Of a DNA stretch of 64,000 nucleotides, positions 11,425 through 22,850 are shown piece by piece. Every line of letters starts with the position of its first letter. The first letter of the stretch is position 1. The DNA is from Lumbricus terrestris (Eukaryota > Annelida > Clitellata > Crassiclitellata > Lumbricidae), in assembly GCA_949752735.1 (NCBI GenBank), contig OX457043.1:4440367-4504366 (forward strand), in the 5' to 3' direction. The notes beneath the pieces were generated by a model, which was not told the DNA's origin, ran no database searches, and worked only from the letters and a program-made list of their open reading frames with translations. The position numbers and the translations under genes are program-made.

Positions 11425-11554
11425 CTAGTGGATGCGAGAGAAAACAAATAGAAAGCATGACATTTTCAAGCGTTATCACACGTGCAGTCAGCACACCAGT
11501 ATGTTAGTTTACATATCTCGGTAAAACATAGTGATCGAATAATAGCAAACAGGT

Positions 11555-12139
11555 CGGCACGTGACGTTTGGACGCCGCCGTTTTGGCGCGACCGTTTTAG
11601 CACCGGTCAAAAACGGACTATTCGCCCAGTGCGTCATTAATATTTTCATTAATCCGACTTCTGCCTTGGCATGAATCATTTTCTTCAATTCAGCTTCCAT
11701 TGAGGCAATAATTATTTGTCATCAATCCAGCTTCCATTGGAGCAACAATAATATTTCACCATTACAACTTCTATCTAAACAAAAATAATTTATCATCAGT
11801 TCAGCTCACATTTAACGAAGAATTTGATACAAATCTCACTTCTATTTAAGATCGATCCAACTTCTAATTTACCAACAAGTTTTTCATCAATCCAGCTTTC
11901 ATTTATAGATGAATTCGTCCAGTCAAACCCGCTTCTATTTGGGCAGAAAAATATTCCATTCATCCAGCTTCTATCGAAGCAAAGACTTAGTATCATCCAA
12001 CTTCTATTTACAGGAAGAGTTATTTCCATAAATCCAGCCTCCACTTAGCATACGCCAAGAATTATATTTATCAATCCAGCTTCCATTTAGGCGTCAAAAC
12101 GTCCGGCGCCAAACCGGCGGCGCCAAAACGTCCTGCTTC
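11555..12139. repeat. Minisatellite bounded by GC-rich inverted repeats, module A
   Basis: A diverged tandem repeat with a unit of roughly 35-40 bp (core ATCAATCCAGCTTCCATTTA, in about 14 degraded forms) lies between GC-rich ends. The left end reads ACGTTTGGACGCCGCCG and the right end, read in reverse, ACGTTTTGGCGCCGCCGG. A 10-bp direct repeat GCAAACAGGT lies at 11545-11554 and 12140-12149. This resembles a non-autonomous DNA transposon with subterminal repeats; a 10-bp target duplication would fit a Mutator-like element, but that is not proven. It lies in the intron between exons 25 and 26. Confidence 0.6.
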
Positions 12140-12310
12140 GCAAACAGGTTGGGCGAAAAGTCGAGGCTTTAAATAGGCAAGTATTCAATTATTATTATAT
12201 TAAATTATTTGTTCCGTTCCAGATATTTCTTAAGACGATTCTTACAATGATCTAAGGTCGATGCACTTGAGACGGTAGTAGGATTTGAAAATATTCATGC
12301 TTTGACTTAC

Positions 12311-12437
12311 CGGAAACTCCACAGCCCCAAATTCTAACTTCAGCGACGGAGACATTGGTATCGGTATCGGTATTGTTCGGTTTGTCGAATTCCACGCGGA
12401 CTGAGTTGGCAGAATGGTTAAACTTGAAGAATACCGT
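12311..12437 (-). CDS. Exon 25: galactose-binding-like domain, C-terminal half, module A
   Basis: 127 nt, phase 0 to 1, acceptor TTCTTTTACACAG and donor GTAAGT. It encodes TVFFKFNHSANSVRVEF, an acidic Asn/Asp-rich turn, then VSVAEVRIWGCGVS. The alternating hydrophobic strands and the final Cys in a V.I.GC motif resemble the last strands of an F5/8C (discoidin) beta-sandwich, where the last Cys pairs with one at the start of the domain. Predicted N-glycosylation sites (NHS, NNT, NVS) are visible. The amino acid sequence looks the same in modules B and C. Confidence 0.78.
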
Positions 12438-12804
12438 CTGTGTAAAAGAATGACAACTGAAATGAATTACTACGGAGACGTTTAGAACATTGCCTGCACA
12501 ACATTACAAAGTAGTCAAACGCAGAGGCTCTCGCAAAGTTGAACAGTAATTGCCACGATTTCATTCAATTGACGTAAACTGTCAGCAAGTCGGTGCACAA
12601 TAATTATTATTACAATGTCATGCGACACGTACATAAGATCTGTACGAAAGCATTCCTTCGAAAACTCGTACTGAACGCCTATAGCAAACGGTGTTTCACG
12701 AAGCTCTAAAACAAGACTGTTCTAAGAAATGCCCTAACACGTGGCATCGCATTATTTTAATTATGACGCAAAGAAAGTCTATACAGCGCATCTAAATTAC
12801 TCAC

Positions 12805-13091
12805 GCCTTCGCTGGTGGTTTTTGCTTCAGCTTGTGCCACTTGGTGATCGTCGTCGTCTAGAAGAGCAACCCGGGTTTCATGTGCTCCACGTAATCCTAG
12901 CACCTCAACCGCCATCACTTGACTGGAATTACCAAAGTCTGCTTTAACGACCGCTGGGATTGGAGAGATCCAAATCTTACGATCGTCTCCTATAATACCG
13001 TCACTTAAATACGGTTCAAACTGCGGATTCGTTGAATCAACAACTGTATTCGGGCTTTTCATCAAATTGTATTGTTTGCAGGTAGGCAACC
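12805..13091 (-). CDS. Exon 24: galactose-binding-like domain, N-terminal half, module A
   Basis: 287 nt, phase 1 to 0, acceptor TTAATCCATTTTCAG and donor GTGAGT. The peptide starts LPTCKQYNLMKSP and continues with LSDGIIGDDRKIW, AVVKADFGNSSQ, VMAVEVLGLRG and TRVALLDDDD. One Cys near the start, a G..D..IW motif, a VKADFG strand and a VEVLG strand fit the F5/8C-like fold used for carbohydrate or lipid-surface binding. With exon 25 the domain is about 138 residues, near the usual 140-150. It differs from copies B and C by Leu for Val in QYN(L/V)MKSP. The ligand cannot be told from sequence. Confidence 0.78.
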
Positions 13092-15037
13092 CTGAAAATG
13101 GATTAACAAATAAAAATGACAGAAGCTACAAGTGAGAAAAATAATATAAGGGGATAACCGCGCCTTAAGTGCGTATAGATTACTTTGACGAGCAAATGGC
13201 CCTATTTTTTGAATGCACGTTATAGTTTAAAATTATAGGGCCTATTTAGAGAACAGCTTATATCCGTGTATGTTACGTCAAATCAATAATAAAGTAACAG
13301 TCTACAGCGTATGCATGCTTTTAGATGCATTTGTGAATCTAAAGTACTGTTGCCTGCATGTAGGCCTACGTTCAGGAGGCATGCACGACTTCTTACCCAT
13401 GAGTCATGACTTGTCTGGGTGATATCATAAAAACACCAACTTCCTTGATGTTCAAAAGCAGTCCACATTGATAATGATATTGGATGTTGACCACAGAACG
13501 TAGGGACTGTGCTGCGACGAATAATGACTTAATAATATTGTAGTCACGCCATGACCTATCTGCTGGCGATGGAGTTTCGAACATGGCCGGAAATGCACTA
13601 CTAAACGGCGGTTACGTCACTGAGGAAGGTTTCAACTGGGATGAATGTGTGAACTACAACTATGATTCATTATTTTGCTCAAAATGGCAATAAACGTATT
13701 CCTTTACATTAGTACATGCTGAAGAAGGTAGCGCCACGTTTCAACTTGCAATTGATTTCAATGATATCAATACAGACTAAAGGACTGGCAGAAGTGAATC
13801 GAATTACAATTAAACTGTAAAACGGCTAATTATCAATCCGAAGAACTGATAATTGATGATTCTGACAGTTGCAGACAAGAAGCACACGGTCAATTATGCA
13901 ACGAGATCGAATTTATGAATTTAAAGTAGCTGACTTTTGCCTGCATGTAGGCCTAAGTTCAGGAGGCATGCAAGACGTCTTACGGATGTGTCATCCTTTG
14001 TTTGGTGCTATAGTAAAGACACGAACTTCCTTGATGCTGAAAAACAGCAACAAGAAGCAGTCTTCTTTTCGCTCTCTGCCCTTAGGCAGGTTCGAATGTT
14101 TGACGTCTCCAAAGGGCGTGGTGGGCGACAGAGCAATCGCCGGTATATGCGATGCCCACATGGGCGAAGAAACTAAATGAAGGACGATAAAAGATATCGA
14201 CGCTGGGAAGTGGTGTCTCCTTAAAAACACCGGGAGAAAGGCAACGGGAAACCATCTCCCTACAATTCCCAAGCTAAATGTATGACGAATCCAAGAAGCA
14301 GAAGCAGTTTTAATTAGTAAATGTAAATCAGAGCTCAAGTTGTTGATTTCGCTTGTCTCAATCATGTAATTTTGGTGCTGCTCTATTTTCGGCGACAATA
14401 GTTTCAGAACAGTGCTGGGAAATCTCCTGAAAATATTGACCGGCCCACATTTTGATAATGATATTGGATGTTCAATTGTTCATTCATTCATTCATTCGAG
14501 TATTTATATAGCGCCTCTTCAAGGAAACTGCTCAGAGGCGCTCCCGACTCCAGTACGGACAAACAGAACAGTTTCTAAGTGCTTATAGAATGTGTCAGAG
14601 AGTGACCTAGGGAACAGGCGCAGCTCAAGTGGGAGGGCATTCCATACCACTGGGCCAACCACAGAAAAAGCACGACTTTGCATGATGGAGGTACGAGCAA
14701 ACCACAGAACGAAGGAAACTGTGCTGCGACGAATAATGACTTGTAGTCACGCCATGGTCTATCTGCTGTCGACGGAGTTTCGAACATGGCCGGAAATGCA
14801 CTACTAAACGGCGTTTACGTCACTGAGGAAGGTCTCAACTGGGATGAATGTGAGAACTACAACCAATATTCAGTATTTTGCTCAAAATGGCAATGAACGT
14901 ATTCCTTTACATTAGAACATGTTGGAGAAGGCACCGCCACGTTTCAACTTGCAATTGATTTCAATGACATCAATACAGACGAAAGAACTGGTAGAAGTGA
15001 ATCGAATTACAATTAAACTGTAAAAGGGCCCATTATC

Positions 15038-15827
15038 TGTTGAATCCATCCAAAACCCAATTCATTTCTCTTGACGGTCGCAGACAGTTGACTAGTCTAG
15101 ACATGCATCTTTTGGCTCATACATTCCCCATATTGCATTATCTCATACCGTCCGCAATCTTCGAGTGATACTTGACCAAGAACTCAGTTTCTCACAGCAT
15201 GTCAACCTAGTAACGCGAAGCTGCTATTACCAGCTCCGCCAGTTGCGTATTGTCATGCGGTCCCTATCTCATGATGCCACGCCTTCGTAACTAGCAGAAT
15301 TGATCATTGCTGCTCAATTCTTGCTGGTCACCCATCTAGCTTAAAAGGGCGTCTTGACCGGGTCATGCGCTCTGCTGCTCGGCTTATTGGTCATATTCCA
15401 AAATTTGCCCCGATTTCTGCCTACATGCGTGATGTTTTGCACTGGCTTCCAGTCTCGTAGCGCATCTCGTACAGGATAGCAGCACTTGTTTGGCGATCCG
15501 TAAATGGTAGTGCTCCTTCCTACTTATCTGATCTCTGTCGCCCTGTCTCTGTCGTAGCCTCCCGTCGAGCTTTACGCTCTTCGGCCAATGGGGAGCTGCT
15601 GGTCCCTCGACCCCGCACTGCTACCAGACAGCGTCGAGCCTTCTAGGTTGTTGGCCCGTCCACATGGAATGAGCACCCGCTTGCACTACGCTTACTACCG
15701 CGGAAAAATTTGCCTGCTTTCTACAAGTTCCTCAAAACCTATCTTTTTAGCTGTGGCTGGACTGGGAGCGCCTCTGAGTAGGCTTCTTGAAGGGGCGCTA
15801 TAATAATTTTTCGTAATGAATGAATGA
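15038..15827 (+). mobile_element. 5'-truncated LINE, unit B
   Basis: Same insertion as in unit A (same ATTATC duplication and same stops), shortened by the 16-bp deletion that it shares with unit C. The deletion also breaks the reverse transcriptase frame. Confidence 0.88.
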
Positions 15828-15926
15828 ATTATCAATACGAAGAACTGATAATTGATGATTCTGACAGATGCAGACAAGAAGCACACGGTCAATTATGCAA
15901 CGAGATCGAACTTCAAAAAGAAGTAC

Positions 15927-16157
15927 CTGTTGGCTGAGTTGTTCCTGGGGCAGTCGGTGTAGTTACTTGAAGCACTAAGCCACTTGTGGATTGAATTGCT
16001 CCAGTAGCAGATGTCGTTGTTGTTTGCGCAAACGATCTGGAAACCTCTGAAGTAGATTCTGCTTCTTTCGGTGTTGACGTAGAAACAACTGGCTGCAATG
16101 AAGTGGAGACTATTTGTGGCGTTATTGGCTTTTCAAATGGAGTCGTTTGTGTTGACA
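15927..16157 (-). CDS. Exon 23: mucin exon, module B
   Basis: 231 nt, phase 1-1, same boundaries as exon 26. Encodes a Ser/Thr/Pro-rich spacer; the two residues that set it apart from module A are Glu in KEAESTSEV and Gly in STSGLVLQ. The translation appears identical to the module C copy, which fits B and C being the most recent pair. Confidence 0.78.
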
Positions 16158-16289
16158 CTAGTGGATGCGAGAGAAAACAAATAGAAAGCATGACATTTTC
16201 AAGCGTTATCACACGTGCAGTCAGCACACCAGTATGTTAGTTTACATATCTCGGTAAAAAAAATAGTGATCGAATAATAGCAAACAGGT

Positions 16290-16872
16290 CGGCACGTGAC
16301 GTTTGGACGCCGCCGTTTTGGCGCGACCGTTTTAGCACCGGTCAAAAACGGACTATTCGCCCAGTGCGTCATTAATATTTTCATTAATCCGACTTCTGCC
16401 TTGGCATGAATCATTTTCTTCAATTCAGCTTCCATTGAGGCAATAATTATTTGTCATCAATCCAGCTTCCATTGGAGCAACAATAATATTTCACCATTAC
16501 AACTTCTATCTAAACAAAAATAATTTATCATCAGTTCAGCTCACATTTAACGAAGAATTTGATACAAATCTCACTTCTATTTAAGATCGATCCAACTTCT
16601 AATTTACCAACAAGTTTTTCATCAATCCAGCTTTCATTTATAGATGAATTCGTCCAGTCAAACCCGCTTCTATTTGGGCAGAAAAATATTCCATTCATCC
16701 AGCTTCTATCGAAGCAAAGACTTAGTTTCATCCATTCTATTTACAGGAAGAGTTATTTTCATAAATCCAGCCTCCACTTAGCATACGCCAAGAATTATAT
16801 TTATCAATCCAGCTTCCATTTAGGCGTCAAAACGTCCGGCGCCAAACCGGCGGCGCCAAAACGTCCTGCTTC
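16290..16872. repeat. Minisatellite bounded by GC-rich inverted repeats, module B
   Basis: Orthologue of the element at 11555-12139, with GCAAACAGGT at 16280-16289 and 16873-16882. One internal unit is shortened near 16732 (CATCCATTCTAT against CATCCAACTTCTAT in C). Confidence 0.6.
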
Positions 16873-17043
16873 GCAAACAGGTTGGGCGAAAAGTCGAGGC
16901 TTTAAATAGGCAAGTATTCAATTATTATTATATTAAATTATTTGTTCCGTTCCAGATATTTCTTAAGACGATTCTTACACTGATCTAAGGTCGATGCACT
17001 TGTGACGGTAGTAGGATTTGAAAAAAGTCATGCTTTGACTTAC

Positions 17044-17170
17044 CGGAAACTCCACAGCCCCAAATTCTAACTTCAGCGACGGAGACATTGGTATCGGTAT
17101 CGGTATTGTTCGGTTTGTCGAATTCCACGCGGACTGAGTTGGCAGAATGGTTAAACTTGAAGAATACCGT
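17044..17170 (-). CDS. Exon 22: galactose-binding-like domain, C-terminal half, module B
   Basis: 127 nt, phase 0 to 1, same splice signals as exon 25 and apparently the same peptide, ending VSVAEVRIWGCGVS. It carries the second of the two cysteines that bound the domain. Confidence 0.78.
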
Positions 17171-17537
17171 CTGTGTAAAAGAATGACAACTGAAACGAAT
17201 TACTACGGAGACGTTTAGAACATTGTCTGCACAACATTACAAAGTAGTCAAACGCAGAGGCTCTCGCAAAGTTGAACAGTAATTGCCACGATTTCATTCA
17301 ATTGACGTAAACTGTCAGCAAGTCGGTGCACAATATTTATTATTACAATGTCATGCGACACGTACATAAGATCTGTACGAAAGCATTCCTTCGAAAACTC
17401 GTACTGAACGCCTATAGCAAACGGTGTTTCACGAAGCTCGAAAACAAGACTGTTCTAAGAAATGCCCTAACACGTGGCATCGCATTATTTTAATTATGAC
17501 GCAAAGAAAGTCTATACAGCGCATCTAAATTACTCAC

Positions 17538-17824
17538 GCCTTCGCTGGTGGTTTTTGCTTCAGCTTGTGCCACTTGGTGATCGTCGTCGTCTAGAAGAGC
17601 AACCCGGGTTTCATGTGCTCCACGTAATCCTAGCACCTCAACCGCCATCACTTGACTGGAATTACCAAAGTCTGCTTTAACGACCGCTGGGATTGGAGAG
17701 ATCCAAATCTTACGATCGTCTCCTATAATACCGTCACTTAAATACGGTTCAAACTGCGGATTCGTTGAATCAACAACTGTATTCGGGCTTTTCATCACAT
17801 TGTATTGTTTGCAGGTAGGCAACT
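17538..17824 (-). CDS. Exon 21: galactose-binding-like domain, N-terminal half, module B
   Basis: 287 nt, phase 1 to 0. The first partial codon is AG rather than the GG of module A, so the junction residue becomes Glu (ELPTCKQYNVMK). Val replaces the Leu of module A. All other domain landmarks (GIIGDDRKIW, VKADFGNSSQ, VEVLGLRG) are kept. Confidence 0.78.
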
Positions 17825-19770
17825 CTGAAAATGGATTAACAAATAAAAATGACAGAAGCTACAAGTGAGAAAAATAATATAAGGGGATAACCGCGCCTTA
17901 AGTGCGTATAGATTACTTTGACGAGCAAATGGCCCTATTTTGTGAATGCACGTTATAGTTTAAAATTATAGGGCCTATTTAGAGAGCAGCTTATATCCGT
18001 GTATGTTACGTCAAATCAATAATAAAGTAACAGTCTACAGCGTATGCATGCTTTTAGATGCATTTGTGAATCTAAAGTACTGTTGCCTGCATGTAGGCCT
18101 ACGTTCAGGAGGCATGCACGACGTCTTACCCATGAGTCATGACTTGTCTGGGTGATATCATAAAAACACCAACTTCCTTGATGTTCAAAAGCAGTCCACA
18201 TTGATAATGATATTGGATGTTGACCACAGAACGTAGGGACTGTGCTGCGACGAATAATGACTTAATAATATTGTAGTCACGCCATGACCTATCTGCTGGC
18301 GATGGAGTTTCGAACATGGCCGGAAATGCACTACTAAACGGCGGTTACGTCACTGAGGAAGGTTTCAACTGGGATGAATGTGTGAACTACAACTATGATT
18401 CATTATTTTGCTCAAAATGGCAATAAACGTATTCCTTTACATTAGTACATGCTGAAGAAGGTAGCGCCACGTTTCAACTTGCAATTGATTTCAATGATAT
18501 CAATACAGACTAAAGGACTGGCAGAAGTGAATCGAATTACAATTAAACTGTAAAACGGCTAATTATCAATCCGAAGAACTGATAATTGATGATTCTGACA
18601 GTTGCAGACAAGAAGCACACGGTCAATTATGCAACGAGATCGAATTTATGAATTTAAAGTAGCTGACTTTTGCCTGCATGTAGGCCTAAGTTCAGGAGGC
18701 ATGCAAGACGTCTTACGGATGTGTCATCCTTTGTTTGGTGCTATAGTAAAGACACGAACTTCCTTGATGCTGAAAAACAGCAACAAGAAGCAGTCTTCTT
18801 TTCGCTCTCTGCCCTTAGGCAGGTTCGAATGTTTGACGTCTCCAAAGGGCGTGGTGGGCGACAGAGCAATCGCCGGTATATGCGATGCCCACATGGGCGA
18901 AGAAACTAAATGAAGGACGATAAAAGATATCGACGCTGGGAAGTGGTGTCTCCTTAAAAACACCGGGAGAAAGGCAACGGGAAACCATCTCCCTACAATT
19001 CCCAAGCTAAATGTATGACGAATCCAAGAAGCAGAAGCAGTTTTAATTAGTAAATGTAAATCAGAGCTCAAGTTGTTGATTTCGCTTGTCTCAATCATGT
19101 AATTTTGGTGCTGCTCTATTTTCGGCGACAATAGTTTCAGAACAGTGCTGGGAAATCTCCTGAAAATATTGACCGGCCCACATTTTGATAATGATATTGG
19201 ATGTTCAATTGTTCATTCATTCATTCATTCGAGTATTTATATAGCGCCTCTTCAAGGAAACTGCTCAGAGGCGCTCCCGACTCCAGTACGGACAAACAGA
19301 ACAGTTTCTAAGTGCTTATAGAATGTGTCAGAGAGTGACCTAGGGAACAGGCGCAGCTCAAGTGGGAGGGCATTCCATACCACTGGGCCAACCACAGAAA
19401 AAGCACGACTTTGCATGATGGAGGTACGAGCAAACCACAGAACGAAGGAAACTGTGCTGCGACGAATAATGACTTGTAGTCACGCCATGGTCTATCTGCT
19501 GTCGACGGAGTTTCGAACATGGCCGGAAATGCACTACTAAACGGCGTTTACGTCACTGAGGAAGGTCTCAACTGGGATGAATGTGAGAACTACAACCAAT
19601 ATTCAGTATTTTGCTCAAAATGGCAATGAACGTATTCCTTTACATTAGAACATGTTGGAGAAGGCACCGCCACGTTTCAACTTGCAATTGATTTCAATGA
19701 CATCAATACAGACGAAAGAACTGGTAGAAGTGAATCGAATTACAATTAAACTGTAAAAGGGCCCATTATC

Positions 19771-20560
19771 TGTTGAATCCATCCAAAACCCAATTCATTT
19801 CTCTTGACGGTCGCAGACAGTTGACTAGTCTAGACATGCATCTTTTGGCTCATACATTCCCCATATTGCATTATCTCATACCGTCCGCAATCTTCGAGTG
19901 ATACTTGACCAAGAACTCAGTTTCTCACAGCATGTCAACCTAGTAACGCGAAGCTGCTATTACCAGCTCCGCCAGTTGCGTATTGTCATGCGGTCCCTAT
20001 CTCATGATGCCACGCCTTCGTAACTAGCAGAATTGATCATTGCTGCTCAATTCTTGCTGGTCACCCATCTAGCTTAAAAGGGCGTCTTGACCGGGTCATG
20101 CGCTCTGCTGCTCGGCTTATTGGTCATATTCCAAAATTTGCCCCGATTTCTGCCTACATGCGTGATGTTTTGCACTGGCTTCCAGTCTCGTAGCGCATCT
20201 CGTACAGGATAGCAGCACTTGTTTGGCGATCCGTAAATGGTAGTGCTCCTTCCTACTTATCTGATCTCTGTCGCCCTGTCTCTGTCGTAGCCTCCCGTCG
20301 AGCTTTACGCTCTTCGGCCAATGGGGAGCTGCTGGTCCCTCGACCCCGCACTGCTACCAGACAGCGTCGAGCCTTCTAGGTTGTTGGCCCGTCCACATGG
20401 AATGAGCACCCGCTTGCACTACGCTTACTACCGCGGAAAAATTTGCCTGCTTTCTACAAGTTCCTCAAAACCTATCTTTTTAGCTGTGGCTGGACTGGGA
20501 GCGCCTCTGAGTAGGCTTCTTGAAGGGGCGCTATAATAATTTTTCGTAATGAATGAATGA
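19771..20560 (+). mobile_element. 5'-truncated LINE, unit C
   Basis: Same insertion and same deletion as in unit B, flanked by ATTATC on both sides. Confidence 0.88.
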
Positions 20561-20659
20561 ATTATCAATACGAAGAACTGATAATTGATGATTCTGACAG
20601 ATGCAGACAAGAAGCACACGGTCAATTATGCAACGAGATCGAACTTCAAAAAGAAGTAC

Positions 20660-20890
20660 CTGTTGGCTGAGTTGTTCCTGGGGCAGTCGGTGTAGTTACT
20701 TGAAGCACTAAGCCACTTGTGGATTGAATTGCTCCAGTAGCAGATGTCGTTGTTGTTTGCGCAAACGATCTGGAAACCTCTGAAGTAGATTCTGCTTCTT
20801 TCGGTGTTGACGTAGAAACAACTGGCTGCAATGAAGTGGAGACTATTTGTGGCGTTATTGGCTTTTCAAATGGAGTCGTTTGTGTTGACA
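20660..20890 (-). CDS. Exon 20: mucin exon, module C
   Basis: 231 nt, phase 1-1, with the KEAESTSEV and STSGLVLQ variants found in module B. It joins domain exon 19 (ending GVS plus one base) to domain exon 21 of module B in frame. Confidence 0.78.
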
Positions 20891-21022
20891 CTAGTGGATG
20901 CGAGAGAAAACAAATAGAAAGCATGACATTTTCAAGCGTTATCACACGTGCAGTCAGCACACCAGTATGTTAGTTTACATATCTCGGTAAAAAAAATAGT
21001 GATCGAATAATAGCAAACAGGT

Positions 21023-21607
21023 CGGCACGTGACGTTTGGACGCCGCCGTTTTGGCGCGACCGTTTTAGCACCGGTCAAAAACGGACTATTCGCCCAGTGC
21101 GTCATTAATATTTTCATTAATCCGACTTCTGCCTTGGCATGAATCATTTTCTTCAATTCAGCTTCCATTGAGGCAATAATTATTTGTCATCAATCCAGCT
21201 TCCATTGGAGCAACAATAATATTTCACCATTACAACTTCTATCTAAACAAAAATAATTTATCATCAGTTCAGCTCACATTTAACGAAGAATTTGATACAA
21301 ATCTCACTTCTATTTAAGATCGATCCAACTTCTAATTTACCAACAAGTTTTTCATCAATCCAGCTTTCATTTATAGATGAATTCGTCCAGTCAAACCCGC
21401 TTCTATTTGGGCAGAAAAATATTCCATTCATCCAGCTTCTATCGAAGCAAAGACTTAGTTTCATCCAACTTCTATTTACAGGAAGAGTTATTTTCATAAA
21501 TCCAGCCTCCACTTAGCATACGCCAAGAATTATATTTATCAATCCAGCTTCCATTTAGGCGTCAAAACGTCCGGCGCCAAACCGGCGGCGCCAAAACGTC
21601 CTGCTTC
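21023..21607. repeat. Minisatellite bounded by GC-rich inverted repeats, module C
   Basis: Third copy of the same intronic element, with GCAAACAGGT at 21013-21022 and 21608-21617. Confidence 0.6.
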
Positions 21608-21778
21608 GCAAACAGGTTGGGCGAAAAGTCGAGGCTTTAAATAGGCAAGTATTCAATTATTATTATATTAAATTATTTGTTCCGTTCCAGATATTTCTTA
21701 AGACGATTCTTACACTGATCTAAGGTCGATGCACTTGTGACGGTAGTAGGATTTGAAAAAAGTCATGCTTTGACTTAC

Positions 21779-21905
21779 CGGAAACTCCACAGCCCCAAAT
21801 TCTAACTTCAGCGACGGAGACATTGGTATCGGTATCGGTATTGTTCGGTTTGTCGAATTCCACGCGGACTGAGTTGGCAGAATGGTTAAACTTGAAGAAT
21901 ACCGT
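21779..21905 (-). CDS. Exon 19: galactose-binding-like domain, C-terminal half, module C
   Basis: 127 nt, phase 0 to 1, same donor and acceptor as exons 22 and 25; carries the closing Cys of the domain. Confidence 0.78.
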
Positions 21906-22272
21906 CTGTGTAAAAGAATGACAACTGAAACGAATTACTACGGAGACGTTTAGAACATTGTCTGCACAACATTACAAAGTAGTCAAACGCAGAGGCTCTC
22001 GCAAAGTTGAACAGTAATTGCCACGATTTCATTCAATTGACGTAAACTGTCAGCAAGTCGGTGCACAATATTTATTATTACAATGTCATGCGACACGTAC
22101 ATAAGATCTGTACGAAAGCATTCCTTCGAAAACTCGTACTGAACGCCTATAGCAAACGGTGTTTCACGAAGCTCGAAAACAAGACTGTTCTAAGAAATGC
22201 CCTAACACGTGGCATCGCATTATTTTAATTATGACGCAAAGAAAGTCTATACAGCGCATCTAAATTACTCAC

Positions 22273-22559
22273 GCCTTCGCTGGTGGTTTTTGCTTCAGCT
22301 TGTGCCACTTGGTGATCGTCGTCGTCTAGAAGAGCAACCCGGGTTTCATGTGCTCCACGTAATCCTAGCACCTCAACCGCCATCACTTGACTGGAATTAC
22401 CAAAGTCTGCTTTAACGACCGCTGGGATTGGAGAGATCCAAATCTTACGATCGTCTCCTATAATACCGTCACTTAAATACGGTTCAAACTGCGGATTCGT
22501 TGAATCAACAACTGTATTCGGGCTTTTCATCACATTGTATTGTTTGCAGGTAGGCAACT
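22273..22559 (-). CDS. Exon 18: galactose-binding-like domain, N-terminal half, module C
   Basis: 287 nt, phase 1 to 0, same as module B (Glu at the junction, QYNVMKSP). It is the first module copy in transcript order; the exon before it in this assembly is the mucin exon at 25495-25776, whose last base G plus AG here makes the Glu codon. A gap lies in the intron between the two, so further modules may be missing. Confidence 0.76.
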
Positions 22560-22850
22560 CTGAAAATGGATTAACAAATAAAAATGACAGAAGCTACAAG
22601 TGAGAAAAATAATATAAGGGGATAACCGCGCCTTAAGTGCGTATAGATTACTTTGACGAGCAAATGGCCCTATTTTGTGAATGCACGTTATAGTTTAAAA
22701 TTATAGGGCCTATTTAGAGAGCAGCTTATATCCGTGTATGTTACGTCAAATCAATAATAAAGTAACAGTCTACAGCGTATGCATGCTTTTAGATGCATTT
22801 GTGAATCTAAAGTACTGTTGCCTGCATGTAGGCCTACGTTCAGGAGGCAT

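Larger units (their letters stand above)
8634..13382. repeat. 4.7-kb coding module, unit A (4749 bp)
   Basis: First unit of a head-to-tail array that carries gene exons. It contains, left to right: two copies of the intronic block shared with the 1.5-kb array, a minus-strand LINE tail, a plus-strand LINE 3' half, mucin exon 26, a GC-flanked minisatellite, domain exons 25 and 24, and intron. The left junction (CAACTTGCACGACGTC) differs from the internal junctions (GGCATGCACGACGTC), with TGCA shared at the breakpoint. Unit A keeps a 16-bp segment in its LINE that B and C lack, which accounts for its greater length. Confidence 0.93.
13383..18115. repeat. 4.7-kb coding module, unit B (4733 bp)
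   Basis: Same order of parts as unit A. The internal junction with A is GGCATGCACGACTTC. Differences from A are few: loss of a 16-bp LINE segment (GCTGTGGTCCTTGTCC) at about 15278, GATGCTGAAAAAC in place of GATGCTCAAAAAC at about 14034, and scattered substitutions. This near-identity, introns and dead transposons included, shows a recent segmental duplication rather than conservation by selection. Confidence 0.93.
18116..22850. repeat. 4.7-kb coding module, unit C (4735 bp)
   Basis: Third unit, closest to B: it shares B's 16-bp LINE deletion, the GATGCTGAAAAAC variant, GACAACTGAAACG near exon 2 of the domain, and both mucin substitutions. The length difference from B is 2 bp, mainly in the minisatellite. 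Confidence 0.93.

Noticed and set aside
12741..12947. Plus-strand frame of 68 codons repeated at 17474 and 22209
   Set aside because: It is antisense to the domain exons 24, 21 and 18, which have better domain and splice support.
8634..22850. Module array as a pure assembly duplication
   Set aside because: Units differ by unit-specific variants (16-bp deletion, coding substitutions, minisatellite length), which argues for real copies, although the gap means an artefact is not fully excluded.
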